The notes under the pieces are model-generated. The model was given only the letters and a program-made list of their open reading frames with translations, was not told the DNA's origin and searched no databases. The translations under genes and the position numbers were made by a program. From Bacillota bacterium (lineage in GTDB: Bacteria > Bacillota > Clostridia > Acetivibrionales > DSM-1351), in assembly GCA_023412275.1 (NCBI GenBank), contig JAEYNY010000135.1, positions 1 through 64,000 of the forward strand: a stretch of DNA of 64,000 nucleotides, in the 5' to 3' direction. Positions within the stretch are counted from its first letter, which is position 1, and each line of letters opens with the position of its first letter. Below, in pieces: positions 54,901-64,000 of the stretch.

Positions 54901-57900
54901 AGGCTTTTTAATGAAATTACAGCAGCCGGAATAACAATTGAGAAAATAGCACATTTTTGGGGAGTAGACAGTATTGGCACAGAGGAATGTCAAATGGCAA
55001 GTTTTGACTGCGCCCAAGATGCAGGCTTGTACAGTATTCTGAAAATTGCAAAAGCCTTGGCAAAATTGGAAATGCATAAAGAAATAAGACTTGATGTAAT
55101 AACAAATAACGTTCATGTTGTTACAGGTGAGGAAACAACATACCCTGAAAAGTCTACAGCATTAGCGGCAAGTATAGTAATACCACAGGAATACTCCTAC
55201 ATAAAAAGCAGATGTATTGACATAGTTGTACCTGAAGGACACAAAAAGGGTAGAAGCAATCTTTTGAAGCAACTGTGGGCAGAATTGCTGTCTGAATCAC
55301 CTGACAGGGTAGTGGCATATAGAAGCGGATTCCGCTGGGTTATGAAATATGAACAAGTCAAATTGGAGGAGCAGATAAAAAACGATATCCCCTTCAAAAC
55401 CCAAGGAGTATACCTTATTACAGGAGGACTCGGGGGAGTGGGATATGCCCTTGCGGAGCATATCGTTAAAGAATATAAAGCAAAGGTTGTCTTAACGGGT
55501 CGAACTGTTCTCCCTGAAAGGGAAAAATGGGACTGGTGGTTGGAAAATCATCCTCAGGAAGATAAAATAAGCGACAGAATAAGAAAAATACTTGCCCTTG
55601 AGAACTATGGAACAGACATATTGATATTTGATGCAGTTGATGTCTCCCATGAGGAGAAAATGAAGTATGTAGTTGACAGGGCAGAAGAAGAGTTGGGAGC
55701 CATAACAGGTATAATTCATAGCGCAGGAGTACTGGACGGAAATTCTTTCAGCTTGATTAACGATTTAGATTTAGCTGAATGTAAAACTCAGTTTAATTCA
55801 AAAGTGTATGGTTTATTGGTTTTGGAGAGGATTTTCAGAGACAAAGAAACGGACTTTTGTGTATTAATGTCTTCTATTGCTTCGGTACTTGGAGGTTTGG
55901 GTCATGTTGCATATTCAGCTGCTAACCTTTTTATGGATTATTTTGTTCAAAAAATAAACAGCTTTGGCGATAAAAACTGGAAAAGTGTTTGCTGGAGTGA
56001 ATGGCAAAAAGATAATGCAAGTAATGAAAAAATCACAATAGGAGCAACAATTGCTGAACTTTCAATGTCACCTGATGAAGCAATCGATGCATTTGAAAGA
56101 ATTTTGGCTTTTGGTGGTCAGGGGCAGATTGTTTGCTCCCCCGGAGACTTGCAACAAAGATTGAATCAATGGGTTAAACCCAATTACACTGATCCAGAGG
56201 AATCAGTAAAAAGTAGCAATATACATAAAACCTATTACACCAGACCCTCCTTATCCAACAGTTATGTTGAACCACAGAGCCAAATTGAAAAAGAACTTGC
56301 AGATATCTGGAAAGACTTGTTCAGAATCAGTGAGGTAGGCATACTTGATGATTTCTTTGAATTAGGTGGGGATTCCCTCAAAGCAATTACGGTTATAAAC
56401 AATATATATAAAAAGTTCGAAGTGGAATTGCCGTTGACAGACTTTTTCAAATTTTCAACAATAGAGAAACTGGGAGCTTATTTAACAGCTTCTGATAAAA
56501 AAGCATATATCCCAATAAACAAAGTCGATGAAAAAGAATATTATGCATTATCTTCTGCACAAAAAAGACTATACTTCATTAATCAATACGACCCCTCACT
56601 GACTACATATAACATGTCAGGGATTTTTGTATTAGAAGGCGACATCGACGAAATCCACTTTGAAAAGGTATTCAACTGCCTTATACAAAGGCATGACTCA
56701 CTTCGTACCTCTTTCGTTATGAAGGAAAGTGAACCGGTTCAGATTATACATAACCAGATTGATTTTAAGATAGAGTTCCATGAGTGCAATGAGAATCAGG
56801 TTGATAATATAATTAACGATTTTATAAAGCCATTTGATTTAAGCAAAGCTCCGTTGATACGTGTTGCACTTATCAGGCTTACTGACGGTAAATATATTTT
56901 TATTTATGATATGCATCATATTATCTCTGACGGTATCTCAATGAACATTCTGATAAATGACTTTATAAGTCTGTACAATGGTGAGAAGCTGAAACCATTA
57001 AAAATGCAATACAGAGATTTTTCAGAATGGCAGAACAACCTGTATAAAGAAAATGTTGATGATGTGCAGGAAAAGTATTGGCTTAACCGTTTTTCAGGTG
57101 AAATACCCGTATTAAATATGCCTACGGATTATAACCGTCCTGCCGTTCAAAGCTACGAAGGTGCCCATATATACTTTGTATTGGACAAGTCCCGAACAGG
57201 TAAGCTTAACGATTTGGCGGCAGAAAACGGTGTTACCCTATTTATGGTTCTTCTTGCGGCATACAATGTATTATTGAACCAATACACCGGCCAGGAGGAA
57301 ATAATTGTAGGAACACCTGTAGCAGGGCGACAACATGTTGATTTACAGGATATCATCGGGGTATTTGTTAACACACTACCTCTTTTAAATCACCCAAAAG
57401 GTAGTAAAAGTTTCGTACAATTTCTTGAAGAGGTAAAACAAAGTACTCTCGAGGCATTTGATAATCAGAGCTACCAGTTCGAGCAACTGGTTGATAAACT
57501 GAATATTCCAAAAGATATTAGCCGAAATCCGCTGTTTGACACTATGCTGGTTCTGCAAAATACCGGTAACATGTTGGATACATTAAATGCTTCTGGAAAA
57601 CTTCGTTTTTCTGAATATAGTCACAAGAACAACATGTCTAAGTTTGATATTATGCTGACTGCTTTTGAAGATAAGGGCGAAATAACCTTTGAATTCGAAT
57701 ACAGTACCATGTTGTTTAAAGAAGATACAATTAAAAATCTGTACAAGCACTTTATAAATATTTTAGAGGATATTTGTGAAGCTCCCCATAAGGAACTGAG
57801 GGAGATAAAAATACTCTCGAAAGAAGAACAAGATATTATAACAAGTACGTTTAACGCTACAGCATGTGACTACATAAAAGATAAAAATGTAATTGATGTA

Positions 57901-60900
57901 TTCGAGGAAAATGCGACTCTAATACCTCAGAACATTGCAGTAATGTATAACAATAAGTCTTGGACATATGGGCAATTAAATGAACGTTCTAACCAATTGG
58001 CACACTACTTGAGAAGTCTGGGTATAGGAAATGACACAATTGTTGGCCTTATGGTAAGACGATCCTTTGAAATGATGGTGGGAATATACGCGATATTGAA
58101 GGCAGGGGGTGCATATTTACCTATAGACCCCGAGTATCCAGAAGCACGTATAGATTACATGATTAAGGATAGTGGAATTGAATATATACTGACCGATAGG
58201 AATACTGTTGCTTCACCGGATATTAAGGGCAAAATCATTTATCTGGATGATGATTATTCAAAGGAAAGTAAAACAAATCCCGTTAACATAACCCAACCAA
58301 ACAGTTTAGCATATGTTATCTATACTTCAGGGTCAACGGGAAATCCCAAGGGCGCAATGATTGAGCATACTTCTTTAATGAACAGATTAATTTGGATGCA
58401 AAAAAATACGCCTATAAATCAAGGAGATGTTGTTCTTCAGAAAACCACATTTTCTTTTGATGTATCAGTTTGGGAATTACTCTGGTGGGGTATGCAGGGC
58501 GCAGCAGTTTGTCTTTTGGAAAATGAAGGGGAGAAAAATCCTCAGTCTATAGTTGAAGCCATTTATAACAATAAGGTGACTATACTCCACTTTGTTCCAT
58601 CAATGTTTAATGCATTTTTGAGTTATTTGGATACATGTTCAGTAGCTTACAAGCTTAATAGCTTAAAGCATATAATTACGAGTGGTGAAGCACTGACCCT
58701 TGATATGGTAAATAGATTTAATTACATTTTCAGAAATAATACCGGAGTGCGCCTTGTAAATCTCTACGGGCCTACAGAGGCGACCATAGACGTATCCTAT
58801 TTCAACTGTCCCCGTGATACAACTGGTATACAGTCTATTCCGATTGGAAAGCCAATAGATAATATTAGACTGTATATTACAAACAAGGACGGTCGCCTTC
58901 AACCTATCGGTGTTCCGGGCGAGCTATGTATCGGTGGCGTAGGTCTGGCAAGAGGATACCTCAATAAAGAGCTTCTGACAAAGGAGACGTTTATTTTTAA
59001 TCCTTTCCTGAGCGGAGAGCGCCTATATAAAACAGGAGATCTGGCAAAGTGGAATGAAGACGGGAATATAGAGTATCTGGGAAGAATAGATAATCAGGTT
59101 AAGATAAGAGGATTCAGAATTGAACTGGGGGAAATTGAAAGTGCATTAAGGAAGATTGATGGAATAACTGATTCTGTTGTAATTGATGTTGATGATGAGA
59201 CAGGTAAAAGTTTGTGTGCGTACATTGTTACCGGCAAGGAGATTTCTCCAAACCATTTGAGAACTGCTCTTGGAAGCGTTTTGCCTGACTATATGGTTCC
59301 ATCGTATTATGTAACAATAGAAAGAATACCTTTAACAGCCAATGGAAAATTGGATAGAAAGGCTTTGCCAAAGCCAAACAAAGTTTTAGTGAGAAAGACT
59401 TATGTTCCACCTGAGAATAATACTCAAATGGTGCTTTGCCAAATTTGGGGTGATGTTTTAGGCATTGATCGCGTGGGAACTTTAGATAATTTCTTTGAAA
59501 TTGGCGGAGATTCAATTAAAGCGCTGCAAATATTAGCCAGACTTTATCAGCACGGATTACAATTTACTATAAAGAATCTCTTTAAATATCCTACTGTAAA
59601 AGAGTTGTCCTCACATGTTAAATCCCTTGTGTACGAAACAGGTAAAGGGTTTGAAGCCGGGGAATTACCTCTGACTCCTATACAGAAATTATTCTTTGAA
59701 AAGAGTGGAGAACAAAACCACCATTTTAATCAATCTGTTATGATTTTAAACAAAGATGGATTCTCAGTTGAGGCTTTAAAGAATGCCCTTAACGGGATTA
59801 TAAAGCATCATGATGCAATTAGAATGGTATATAACATGCAGGAGAATAGAATCATTCAGTACAATAATGATGAATCTGCAAATCTGTATGACTTTTATGA
59901 ATACACACTCAACGACTCTGAGTATATAAAGACAATTGAGGAGCAATGTGAATTTCTTCAAAGTAGTATTAACCTAAGTACAGGCCCTCTGGTGAAAGTC
60001 GGACTGTTTCACACACTGACAGGAGAATATCTGGCAATAATAATTCATCACCTTGTTGTAGACGGGGTATCATGGAGAATACTCCTTGAGGACCTTAAGC
60101 TTGCATATGACCAATCCTTGAAGGGAAACAAGATAGTACTTCCTTCAAAAACGGCTTCATTTCAACAGTGGGCGAAGGAATTGAAGGAACATGCGGATTC
60201 CGAATCGGTATACAAAAATGTTCAATATTGGAGAGATATATTAAATGTATCTGTTCCTAAATTACCAAGGGATTATAAAATATCAGAGACAAGAAGAAAC
60301 AAATACAGGGAAGCAGTTTCAATAACCTTTACATGTGATGAAACAAACGATCTGTTAAAGAACATACACAATACATATCATACTAAAATAGAAGACATTT
60401 TACTGGCAGGGCTTGGAATGGCATTAAAATCCTGGAGTGGAAATGATAAGGCACTTATTGCACTTGAGGGTCATGGACGTGAGGAACTGCTCCAGGGTTT
60501 ACCAATAGCTCGTACAGTTGGATGGTTTACGTCATTATATCCGGTGCTACTGGATATGGGCAGTGTAAATAAATTATCTTATTATCTCCGAATGATAAAA
60601 GAAAACCTTCGTAAGATACCCAATGGTGGTATAGAATTCGGATTGTATCAATACATCAGAAACAGAGGGGAAGAGGAACAGTCATTTGAAAGCCTTGAAC
60701 CCGAGATTATGTTTAATTATCTAGGACAGTTTGATAAAGAGTTGGTATCAGATTATTTTGAAGTTGCTCAACAATCCTGCGGGAAAGAAGTAAGTCCTGA
60801 AGGTACCCCATGGTATGCCTTGGACATTAATTGCATTACTATAGACGGAGCTTTGAAAGTAACAGCTTCCTTTGATAAAAACGAATATAAAAGTGAAACA

Positions 60901-63900
60901 ATCAGTAATTTGATGGAAGCCTACAAAGCCTGCCTCCAAGAAATAATACTGCATTGTAAGACTCAGAAGCAGGAACTAGGATCACCAGCTGATTTTAAAC
61001 TGGACATGCCGTTAGAGAGCTTTGATAAACTCACTGAGAGCGTATACTCAAATATTAAATGGAATAATGAGAAGGAACGCATAATTCAGGACATATACAA
61101 GCTCTCTCCTATGCAGGAAGGAATATTGTTTCATGCTGTTTCAAGCGACTCAGAGACATATTTTCAACAGTGTGCCTTTGATATATCCGGAAAACTTGAT
61201 ATTAATCTACTGGAAAAAAGCCTTAATGAAATAGTTAAGAGATATGATATTTTACGTACGGTGTTTGTTTATGAGGGACTTTCCAATCCTCTACAAGTTG
61301 TATTAAAGGAAAGAATGATATCAGTGCTTTATGAGGATATTTCCGCTATGGATGACCATGGAAAGCATGAATATTATAAAGCATTTAAGAAACTGGAACG
61401 TGAGACCGGTTTTGATGTAACAAGAGACAGCCTTATAAAAATGTCTGTACTTTATTGGGGAGATGGACAATACAAGCTAATATGGAGTTTTCATCACATA
61501 CTGATGGATGGATGGTGCCTTAGTATTCTATTTGGCGAGCTTCTGAAACGGTATACATGTTTTTACGGAAAAACAAAATTAGAGTTTCCTCAGATAACTT
61601 CCTATAGAAATTATATAGAATGGCTTCAGAAGAATGATGAAAATTCAGCATTACAATATTGGGGCGAGTATTTACAGGGTTATAGCACTCAGGCATTATT
61701 ACCCCAAAGGAATAGAAGGGAAGACCAGAGTTACCAACAAATGCAGTTCAACATGAACCTTGATGAAGAGTGTATCAGAAAGATTGAGGACATGAGTAAA
61801 AGGTATCACGTAACACAGAATACAGTTATTCAGAGCGTTTGGGGAATTCTTTTACAAAAGTACACTGGTAATGAGGATGTGGTGTTTGGTGCTGTTGTAT
61901 CAGGGCGGCCTGCAGAAATAGAAAATATTGAAAATATGCTTGGATTATTTATTAATACCATTCCGGTACGCATTAGCACCCAAGCACAGACTAGGTTCAG
62001 TGAATTGGTAATGGCCCGGCAGGATGAAGCACTTGAATCTGAGCAATACAGCTATATTTCCCTATCAAAAGTGCAGGCAGCATCAGAATTAAAACAAGGT
62101 CTATTTGACCACATTATTATTTATGAAAACTATCCCCTGGGGCAAAATGCCTCAGAAGCTGCCGGATACGACAGTACAGGCTTTATAGTTGAGGGTGTTG
62201 AAGCATTTGAGCAGACAAACTACGATTTGAATATAATTGTAAACTCTGCAAATGGAATTGAAATAGATTTTCGTTATAATGCTAATGTTTATGAGGAATG
62301 GTTGATAGAACAGTTAGCAAGACACTTGGAGACAATAATAAAACAGGTCTCCGATAATTTTGAAATAAATATTGAGGATATCGATCTTTTGCAGGAAGAA
62401 GAACGTCAACAATTGCTCTGCGAATTTAATGATACCTATTGTGATTATTCCAGAGGAGCTACCATTATTGATTTGTTTGAAAAACAGGTGGGATTAACAC
62501 CTGAGGCTACTGCTTTGATATTCCACAACGAAGTACTTACGTATAGGGAATTAAATGAATGCTCAAATAGATTGGCACATTATTTAAGAAGACTAGGATT
62601 CAAACCCAATATGGTAGCAGGAATAATGTTAAAGCGTTCTTTTGATATGATGATAGCCATTGTAGGAATCCTAAAAGCAGGGGGGGCATACCTGCCTATT
62701 GATCCGGAACTTCCGGAAGAACGTATTTCATACATGCTGGAAGACTGTGACGGCAAGTTCTTGCTTGTAGACAATCAAAAATCTATTTCTCAGGATTTTA
62801 AAGGGCAAGTAATAAACATTAATGAATCTGAAAAAGAGCCGAATTACAATCCGGAAAAAGTGAACTTACCTTCAGATCTGGCCTACGTCATATATACCTC
62901 AGGCTCTACCGGAAAGCCTAAAGGAGTAATGCTTGAACATAAAGCAGTAAATAATTTTATTACGGGTATGATCAGAAAAATAGACTTTTCAGCAGGAAAA
63001 ACTATTTTAGCCCTTACAACAATTTCATTTGATATTTTTGTTCTCGAAACAATATTGGCACTTACAAAGGGCTTAAAAGTTGTAATTGCCGATGAACAAA
63101 GTCAAAAAGATATTGGGATGGTTTGTGAACTGATCCGTAAAAATAATATTGATATGGTTCAAATGACACCTTCAAGGGCACAACTGTTCCTGAGTGACAA
63201 GAAATGGTCAAATTATCTTACCTCCTTAAAGGAAATAATCATAGGAGGGGAGCCTTTCACCGAGAACCTTCTGGGGTATCTTGAAGGCTTTAAGGGTGTA
63301 AAGGTGTATAACGTATATGGACCTACTGAAACTACAGTCTGGTCTACTATTAAAGAATTAACAGGACAAAAACAAGTAAATATAGGTAACCCCATTGCAA
63401 ACACACAAATTTATATACTAAACAGCAAAAAACAGCTGGTTCCAAAAGGAGTAAAAGGTGAATTATACATTGGCGGAGATGGGTTGGCCAGAGGCTATAT
63501 TTCCAATAATAAATTGACAGAAGAAAAATTCATACAAAATCCTTTTAATCCAAATGAGAGAATATATAAAACCGGAGACATTTCAAAATGGCTATATAAC
63601 GGAGAAATTCAGTGTTATGGCAGGATGGATCATCAGATAAAAATCATGGGTTACAGAATTGAACTGGGAGAAATAGAACACCAGATATCCAAGCATGAGC
63701 TTGTATCTGATGTAGTTGTATCAAAAATAACAACCCTGTCAAATACTGATTCCTTGGTTTCCTTTATTGTTGTTAAAGATGAGGGACAGAAAGAAGAACT
63801 GATTAATTCACTAAATGAATTTCTGACTCACAGTTTGCCGGCTTATATGATTCCTTCAAAAAACATAGTCATTGACAGTATACCAAGATTGATAAACGGA

Positions 63901-64000
63901 AAAACCGACTATAGAGCTTTGAACGAAATAGCTAATGATTTTAAGGATGTAGACAAAAAAAAGCTACCCAGAGATGAAGTTGAGCAAAAAATATATGAGA
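51943..64000 (+). CDS. Hybrid synthase, KS-AT-KR-T-C-A(Ser)-T-E-C-A(Gly-like), cut by window end
   Basis: At least 4019 residues, open to the edge. Ketosynthase: C180 (TACSTS), ETHGTGT, SVGHLD. Acyltransferase: GYSFG with S627; the selectivity site reads YAMHS, between malonyl (HAFHS) and methylmalonyl (YASHS) forms. Ketoreductase: GGLGGVG near 1160, VLDG and HVAYSAAN, so possibly B-type. Carrier S1478. Condensation HHIISDG (1658). Adenylation reads D-V-W-H-I-S-L-I-D-K, Ser. Carrier S2524. Epimerase HHLVVDGVSW (2702) and EGHGREE, giving D-Ser. D-accepting condensation LSPMQEGILFH (near 3048) with HHILMDG (3184). Last adenylation, A3 near 3647, reads D-I-L-Q-I-G-V-V-W-K, a Gly-like code. The window ends as the next carrier domain begins. 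AGGAG lies at 51931-51935. Confidence 0.93.
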   Translation, partial: MNKVEYSGNEIAVIGMSGRFPRADNISELWDNLKVGKECITFFSKEELLSAGIDIHEIENPNYIKAHGYLEEAEKFDNDFFGYSNIEALVMDPQIRMLHEVVWEALEDAGYNPETYKKPIGLYVGASDNLYWQIVSSFSKDDSVSQGFGTFLLNNKDFIATQIAYKLNLKGPVIDLSTACSTSLVGIHMACQALLSGECDIALAGGVTISLPLKKGYMYEKDMVMSSDGHCRAFDEAGSGFVEGSGAGVVALKLLEDALNDGDDIYAVIKGSAINNDGNRKVGYTAPSIEGQAEVIRLAHRVAEVEPSTISYIETHGTGTRLGDVVEIEALRQAFGKQEKNYCALGTIKSSVGHLDFAAGVTGFIKTALMLKHKLIPPVVNFNTPNSQLNLENSPFYINKELIDWKKEDTQLRAGVSSFGIGGTNAHIVLEEAPEALNEPQQVEKWNVLALSARSPQALDRMTDNLAHYLEENPDVNPADVAYTLHTGRKLFKYRRTLVFNGINNAIDALKAKDNRNIKTFYSEKDKKSVIFMFAGQGSQYVSMGLELYEKEPVFRMAFDNCRVILKGLVDFDIKDVLYPVKENEQEAQLKINQTELTQLVIFVFEYSLTKLLIHWGIKPDAMIGYSFGEYTAALISGVFSLEDALELIVARGKLMKSLNTGAMLSVPLTETELMPLINEFNYSDTLRVSIAIINGFSCIVSGSSESIDTFDKYMKQKRYLCMKVPVSYAMHSPELAPIVEEFKRKVQSITLNKHSIPYISGLTGTWITGEQVTDPEYWARHLIQPIRFSDGMEKLLEDSDTVFIEVGPGRDLSVLLNRFIEKEPERILNTVRVQHDGKSDIYFLLNKLAQLWRCGIKINWKNFYGAEKRQHVNLPTYPFEGKRFWIDSNPKDVFRNEKTISLYKKENIAEWFYVPQWVRSTPGYKGKSNSSQWLIFRDTLGVSDEIINDFTKKEINVVTVTMGKAYERVDKSSFIIDPAQSGDYERLFNEITAAGITIEKIAHFWGVDSIGTEECQMASFDCAQDAGLYSILKIAKALAKLEMHKEIRLDVITNNVHVVTGEETTYPEKSTALAASIVIPQEYSYIKSRCIDIVVPEGHKKGRSNLLKQLWAELLSESPDRVVAYRSGFRWVMKYEQVKLEEQIKNDIPFKTQGVYLITGGLGGVGYALAEHIVKEYKAKVVLTGRTVLPEREKWDWWLENHPQEDKISDRIRKILALENYGTDILIFDAVDVSHEEKMKYVVDRAEEELGAITGIIHSAGVLDGNSFSLINDLDLAECKTQFNSKVYGLLVLERIFRDKETDFCVLMSSIASVLGGLGHVAYSAANLFMDYFVQKINSFGDKNWKSVCWSEWQKDNASNEKITIGATIAELSMSPDEAIDAFERILAFGGQGQIVCSPGDLQQRLNQWVKPNYTDPEESVKSSNIHKTYYTRPSLSNSYVEPQSQIEKELADIWKDLFRISEVGILDDFFELGGDSLKAITVINNIYKKFEVELPLTDFFKFSTIEKLGAYLTASDKKAYIPINKVDEKEYYALSSAQKRLYFINQYDPSLTTYNMSGIFVLEGDIDEIHFEKVFNCLIQRHDSLRTSFVMKESEPVQIIHNQIDFKIEFHECNENQVDNIINDFIKPFDLSKAPLIRVALIRLTDGKYIFIYDMHHIISDGISMNILINDFISLYNGEKLKPLKMQYRDFSEWQNNLYKENVDDVQEKYWLNRFSGEIPVLNMPTDYNRPAVQSYEGAHIYFVLDKSRTGKLNDLAAENGVTLFMVLLAAYNVLLNQYTGQEEIIVGTPVAGRQHVDLQDIIGVFVNTLPLLNHPKGSKSFVQFLEEVKQSTLEAFDNQSYQFEQLVDKLNIPKDISRNPLFDTMLVLQNTGNMLDTLNASGKLRFSEYSHKNNMSKFDIMLTAFEDKGEITFEFEYSTMLFKEDTIKNLYKHFINILEDICEAPHKELREIKILSKEEQDIITSTFNATACDYIKDKNVIDVFEENATLIPQNIAVMYNNKSWTYGQLNERSNQLAHYLRSLGIGNDTIVGLMVRRSFEMMVGIYAILKAGGAYLPIDPEYPEARIDYMIKDSGIEYILTDRNTVASPDIKGKIIYLDDDYSKESKTNPVNITQPNSLAYVIYTSGSTGNPKGAMIEHTSLMNRLIWMQKNTPINQGDVVLQKTTFSFDVSVWELLWWGMQGAAVCLLENEGEKNPQSIVEAIYNNKVTILHFVPSMFNAFLSYLDTCSVAYKLNSLKHIITSGEALTLDMVNRFNYIFRNNTGVRLVNLYGPTEATIDVSYFNCPRDTTGIQSIPIGKPIDNIRLYITNKDGRLQPIGVPGELCIGGVGLARGYLNKELLTKETFIFNPFLSGERLYKTGDLAKWNEDGNIEYLGRIDNQVKIRGFRIELGEIESALRKIDGITDSVVIDVDDETGKSLCAYIVTGKEISPNHLRTALGSVLPDYMVPSYYVTIERIPLTANGKLDRKALPKPNKVLVRKTYVPPENNTQMVLCQIWGDVLGIDRVGTLDNFFEIGGDSIKALQILARLYQHGLQFTIKNLFKYPTVKELSSHVKSLVYETGKGFEAGELPLTPIQKLFFEKSGEQNHHFNQSVMILNKDGFSVEALKNALNGIIKHHDAIRMVYNMQENRIIQYNNDESANLYDFYEYTLNDSEYIKTIEEQCEFLQSSINLSTGPLVKVGLFHTLTGEYLAIIIHHLVVDGVSWRILLEDLKLAYDQSLKGNKIVLPSKTASFQQWAKELKEHADSESVYKNVQYWRDILNVSVPKLPRDYKISETRRNKYREAVSITFTCDETNDLLKNIHNTYHTKIEDILLAGLGMALKSWSGNDKALIALEGHGREELLQGLPIARTVGWFTSLYPVLLDMGSVNKLSYYLRMIKENLRKIPNGGIEFGLYQYIRNRGEEEQSFESLEPEIMFNYLGQFDKELVSDYFEVAQQSCGKEVSPEGTPWYALDINCITIDGALKVTASFDKNEYKSETISNLMEAYKACLQEIILHCKTQKQELGSPADFKLDMPLESFDKLTESVYSNIKWNNEKERIIQDIYKLSPMQEGILFHAVSSDSETYFQQCAFDISGKLDINLLEKSLNEIVKRYDILRTVFVYEGLSNPLQVVLKERMISVLYEDISAMDDHGKHEYYKAFKKLERETGFDVTRDSLIKMSVLYWGDGQYKLIWSFHHILMDGWCLSILFGELLKRYTCFYGKTKLEFPQITSYRNYIEWLQKNDENSALQYWGEYLQGYSTQALLPQRNRREDQSYQQMQFNMNLDEECIRKIEDMSKRYHVTQNTVIQSVWGILLQKYTGNEDVVFGAVVSGRPAEIENIENMLGLFINTIPVRISTQAQTRFSELVMARQDEALESEQYSYISLSKVQAASELKQGLFDHIIIYENYPLGQNASEAAGYDSTGFIVEGVEAFEQTNYDLNIIVNSANGIEIDFRYNANVYEEWLIEQLARHLETIIKQVSDNFEINIEDIDLLQEEERQQLLCEFNDTYCDYSRGATIIDLFEKQVGLTPEATALIFHNEVLTYRELNECSNRLAHYLRRLGFKPNMVAGIMLKRSFDMMIAIVGILKAGGAYLPIDPELPEERISYMLEDCDGKFLLVDNQKSISQDFKGQVININESEKEPNYNPEKVNLPSDLAYVIYTSGSTGKPKGVMLEHKAVNNFITGMIRKIDFSAGKTILALTTISFDIFVLETILALTKGLKVVIADEQSQKDIGMVCELIRKNNIDMVQMTPSRAQLFLSDKKWSNYLTSLKEIIIGGEPFTENLLGYLEGFKGVKVYNVYGPTETTVWSTIKELTGQKQVNIGNPIANTQIYILNSKKQLVPKGVKGELYIGGDGLARGYISNNKLTEEKFIQNPFNPNERIYKTGDISKWLYNGEIQCYGRMDHQIKIMGYRIELGEIEHQISKHELVSDVVVSKITTLSNTDSLVSFIVVKDEGQKEELINSLNEFLTHSLPAYMIPSKNIVIDSIPRLINGKTDYRALNEIANDFKDVDKKKLPRDEVEQKIYE

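Noticed and set aside
20824..64000. The known colibactin or closthioamide clusters
   Set aside because: The peptidase is ABC-fused unlike ClbP, the module order is not that of clb as I recall it, and none of the closthioamide-type thioamide enzymes are seen.

Overview
The window reads as a low-GC, cellulosome-forming clostridium. A secreted SGNH esterase carries a type I dockerin whose two repeats both have Ala-Leu at the cohesin-contact positions, as in the Clostridium (Ruminiclostridium) cellulolyticum group. Strong AGGAGG-type ribosome sites and AT-rich intergenic DNA agree. I assign it to that group by inference only. No rRNA, tRNA, CRISPR array or intact insertion sequence was seen.

Positions 1-18250 are ordinary accessory chromosome: a tyrosine phenol-lyase/tryptophanase-type enzyme; an ECF sigma factor with a membrane anti-sigma factor; a minus-strand luxE-luxC-SDR operon; two tandem secreted RCC1-repeat proteins with 14 repeats each; an OFA-type MFS carrier; the dockerin esterase; an S11 peptidase homologue plus VanZ-like protein; a free-standing C-terminal half of a cysteinyl-tRNA synthetase; a GIY-YIG protein; and small membrane proteins.

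Positions 18276-64000 are a large hybrid NRPS-PKS gene cluster that runs off the right edge. Two divergent BtrH/C39-like proteins flank its promoter region. A loading NRPS (C-A-T-E, Asn code) and a periplasmic serine peptidase fused to an ABC half-transporter together form an N-acyl-D-Asn prodrug system of the zwittermicin/xenocoumacin/colibactin kind. Next comes an extender-unit cassette: FkbH-like glyceryl transferase, two FkbJ-like carrier proteins, a 3-hydroxyacyl-CoA-dehydrogenase-like enzyme, an acyl-CoA-dehydrogenase-like flavoenzyme, a free-standing Ser adenylation domain and a free-standing acyltransferase. It matches the hydroxymalonyl-ACP and aminomalonyl-ACP pathways of zwittermicin A. 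A ZmaR-like acetyltransferase follows, probably for self-resistance. After a terminator come three giant synthases: C-A-T-KS-AT(dead)-KR-T; KS-AT-KR-T-C-A(Ser)-T; and KS-AT-KR-T-C-A(Ser)-T-E-C-A(Gly-like)-, cut by the window end.

Inferred logic: the chain starts as acyl-D-Asn, takes an amino acid of unclear identity (signature nearest an Ala type), then a polyketide unit at a module whose own acyltransferase has lost its active site and so probably receives hydroxymalonyl or aminomalonyl from the free-standing acyltransferase. It then gains a reduced ketide, Ser, another reduced ketide, D-Ser and probably Gly. The peptidase removes acyl-D-Asn during export and frees the active compound. The enzymes resemble those of zwittermicin, but the module order, the clostridial host and the dead-AT module suggest a different metabolite.
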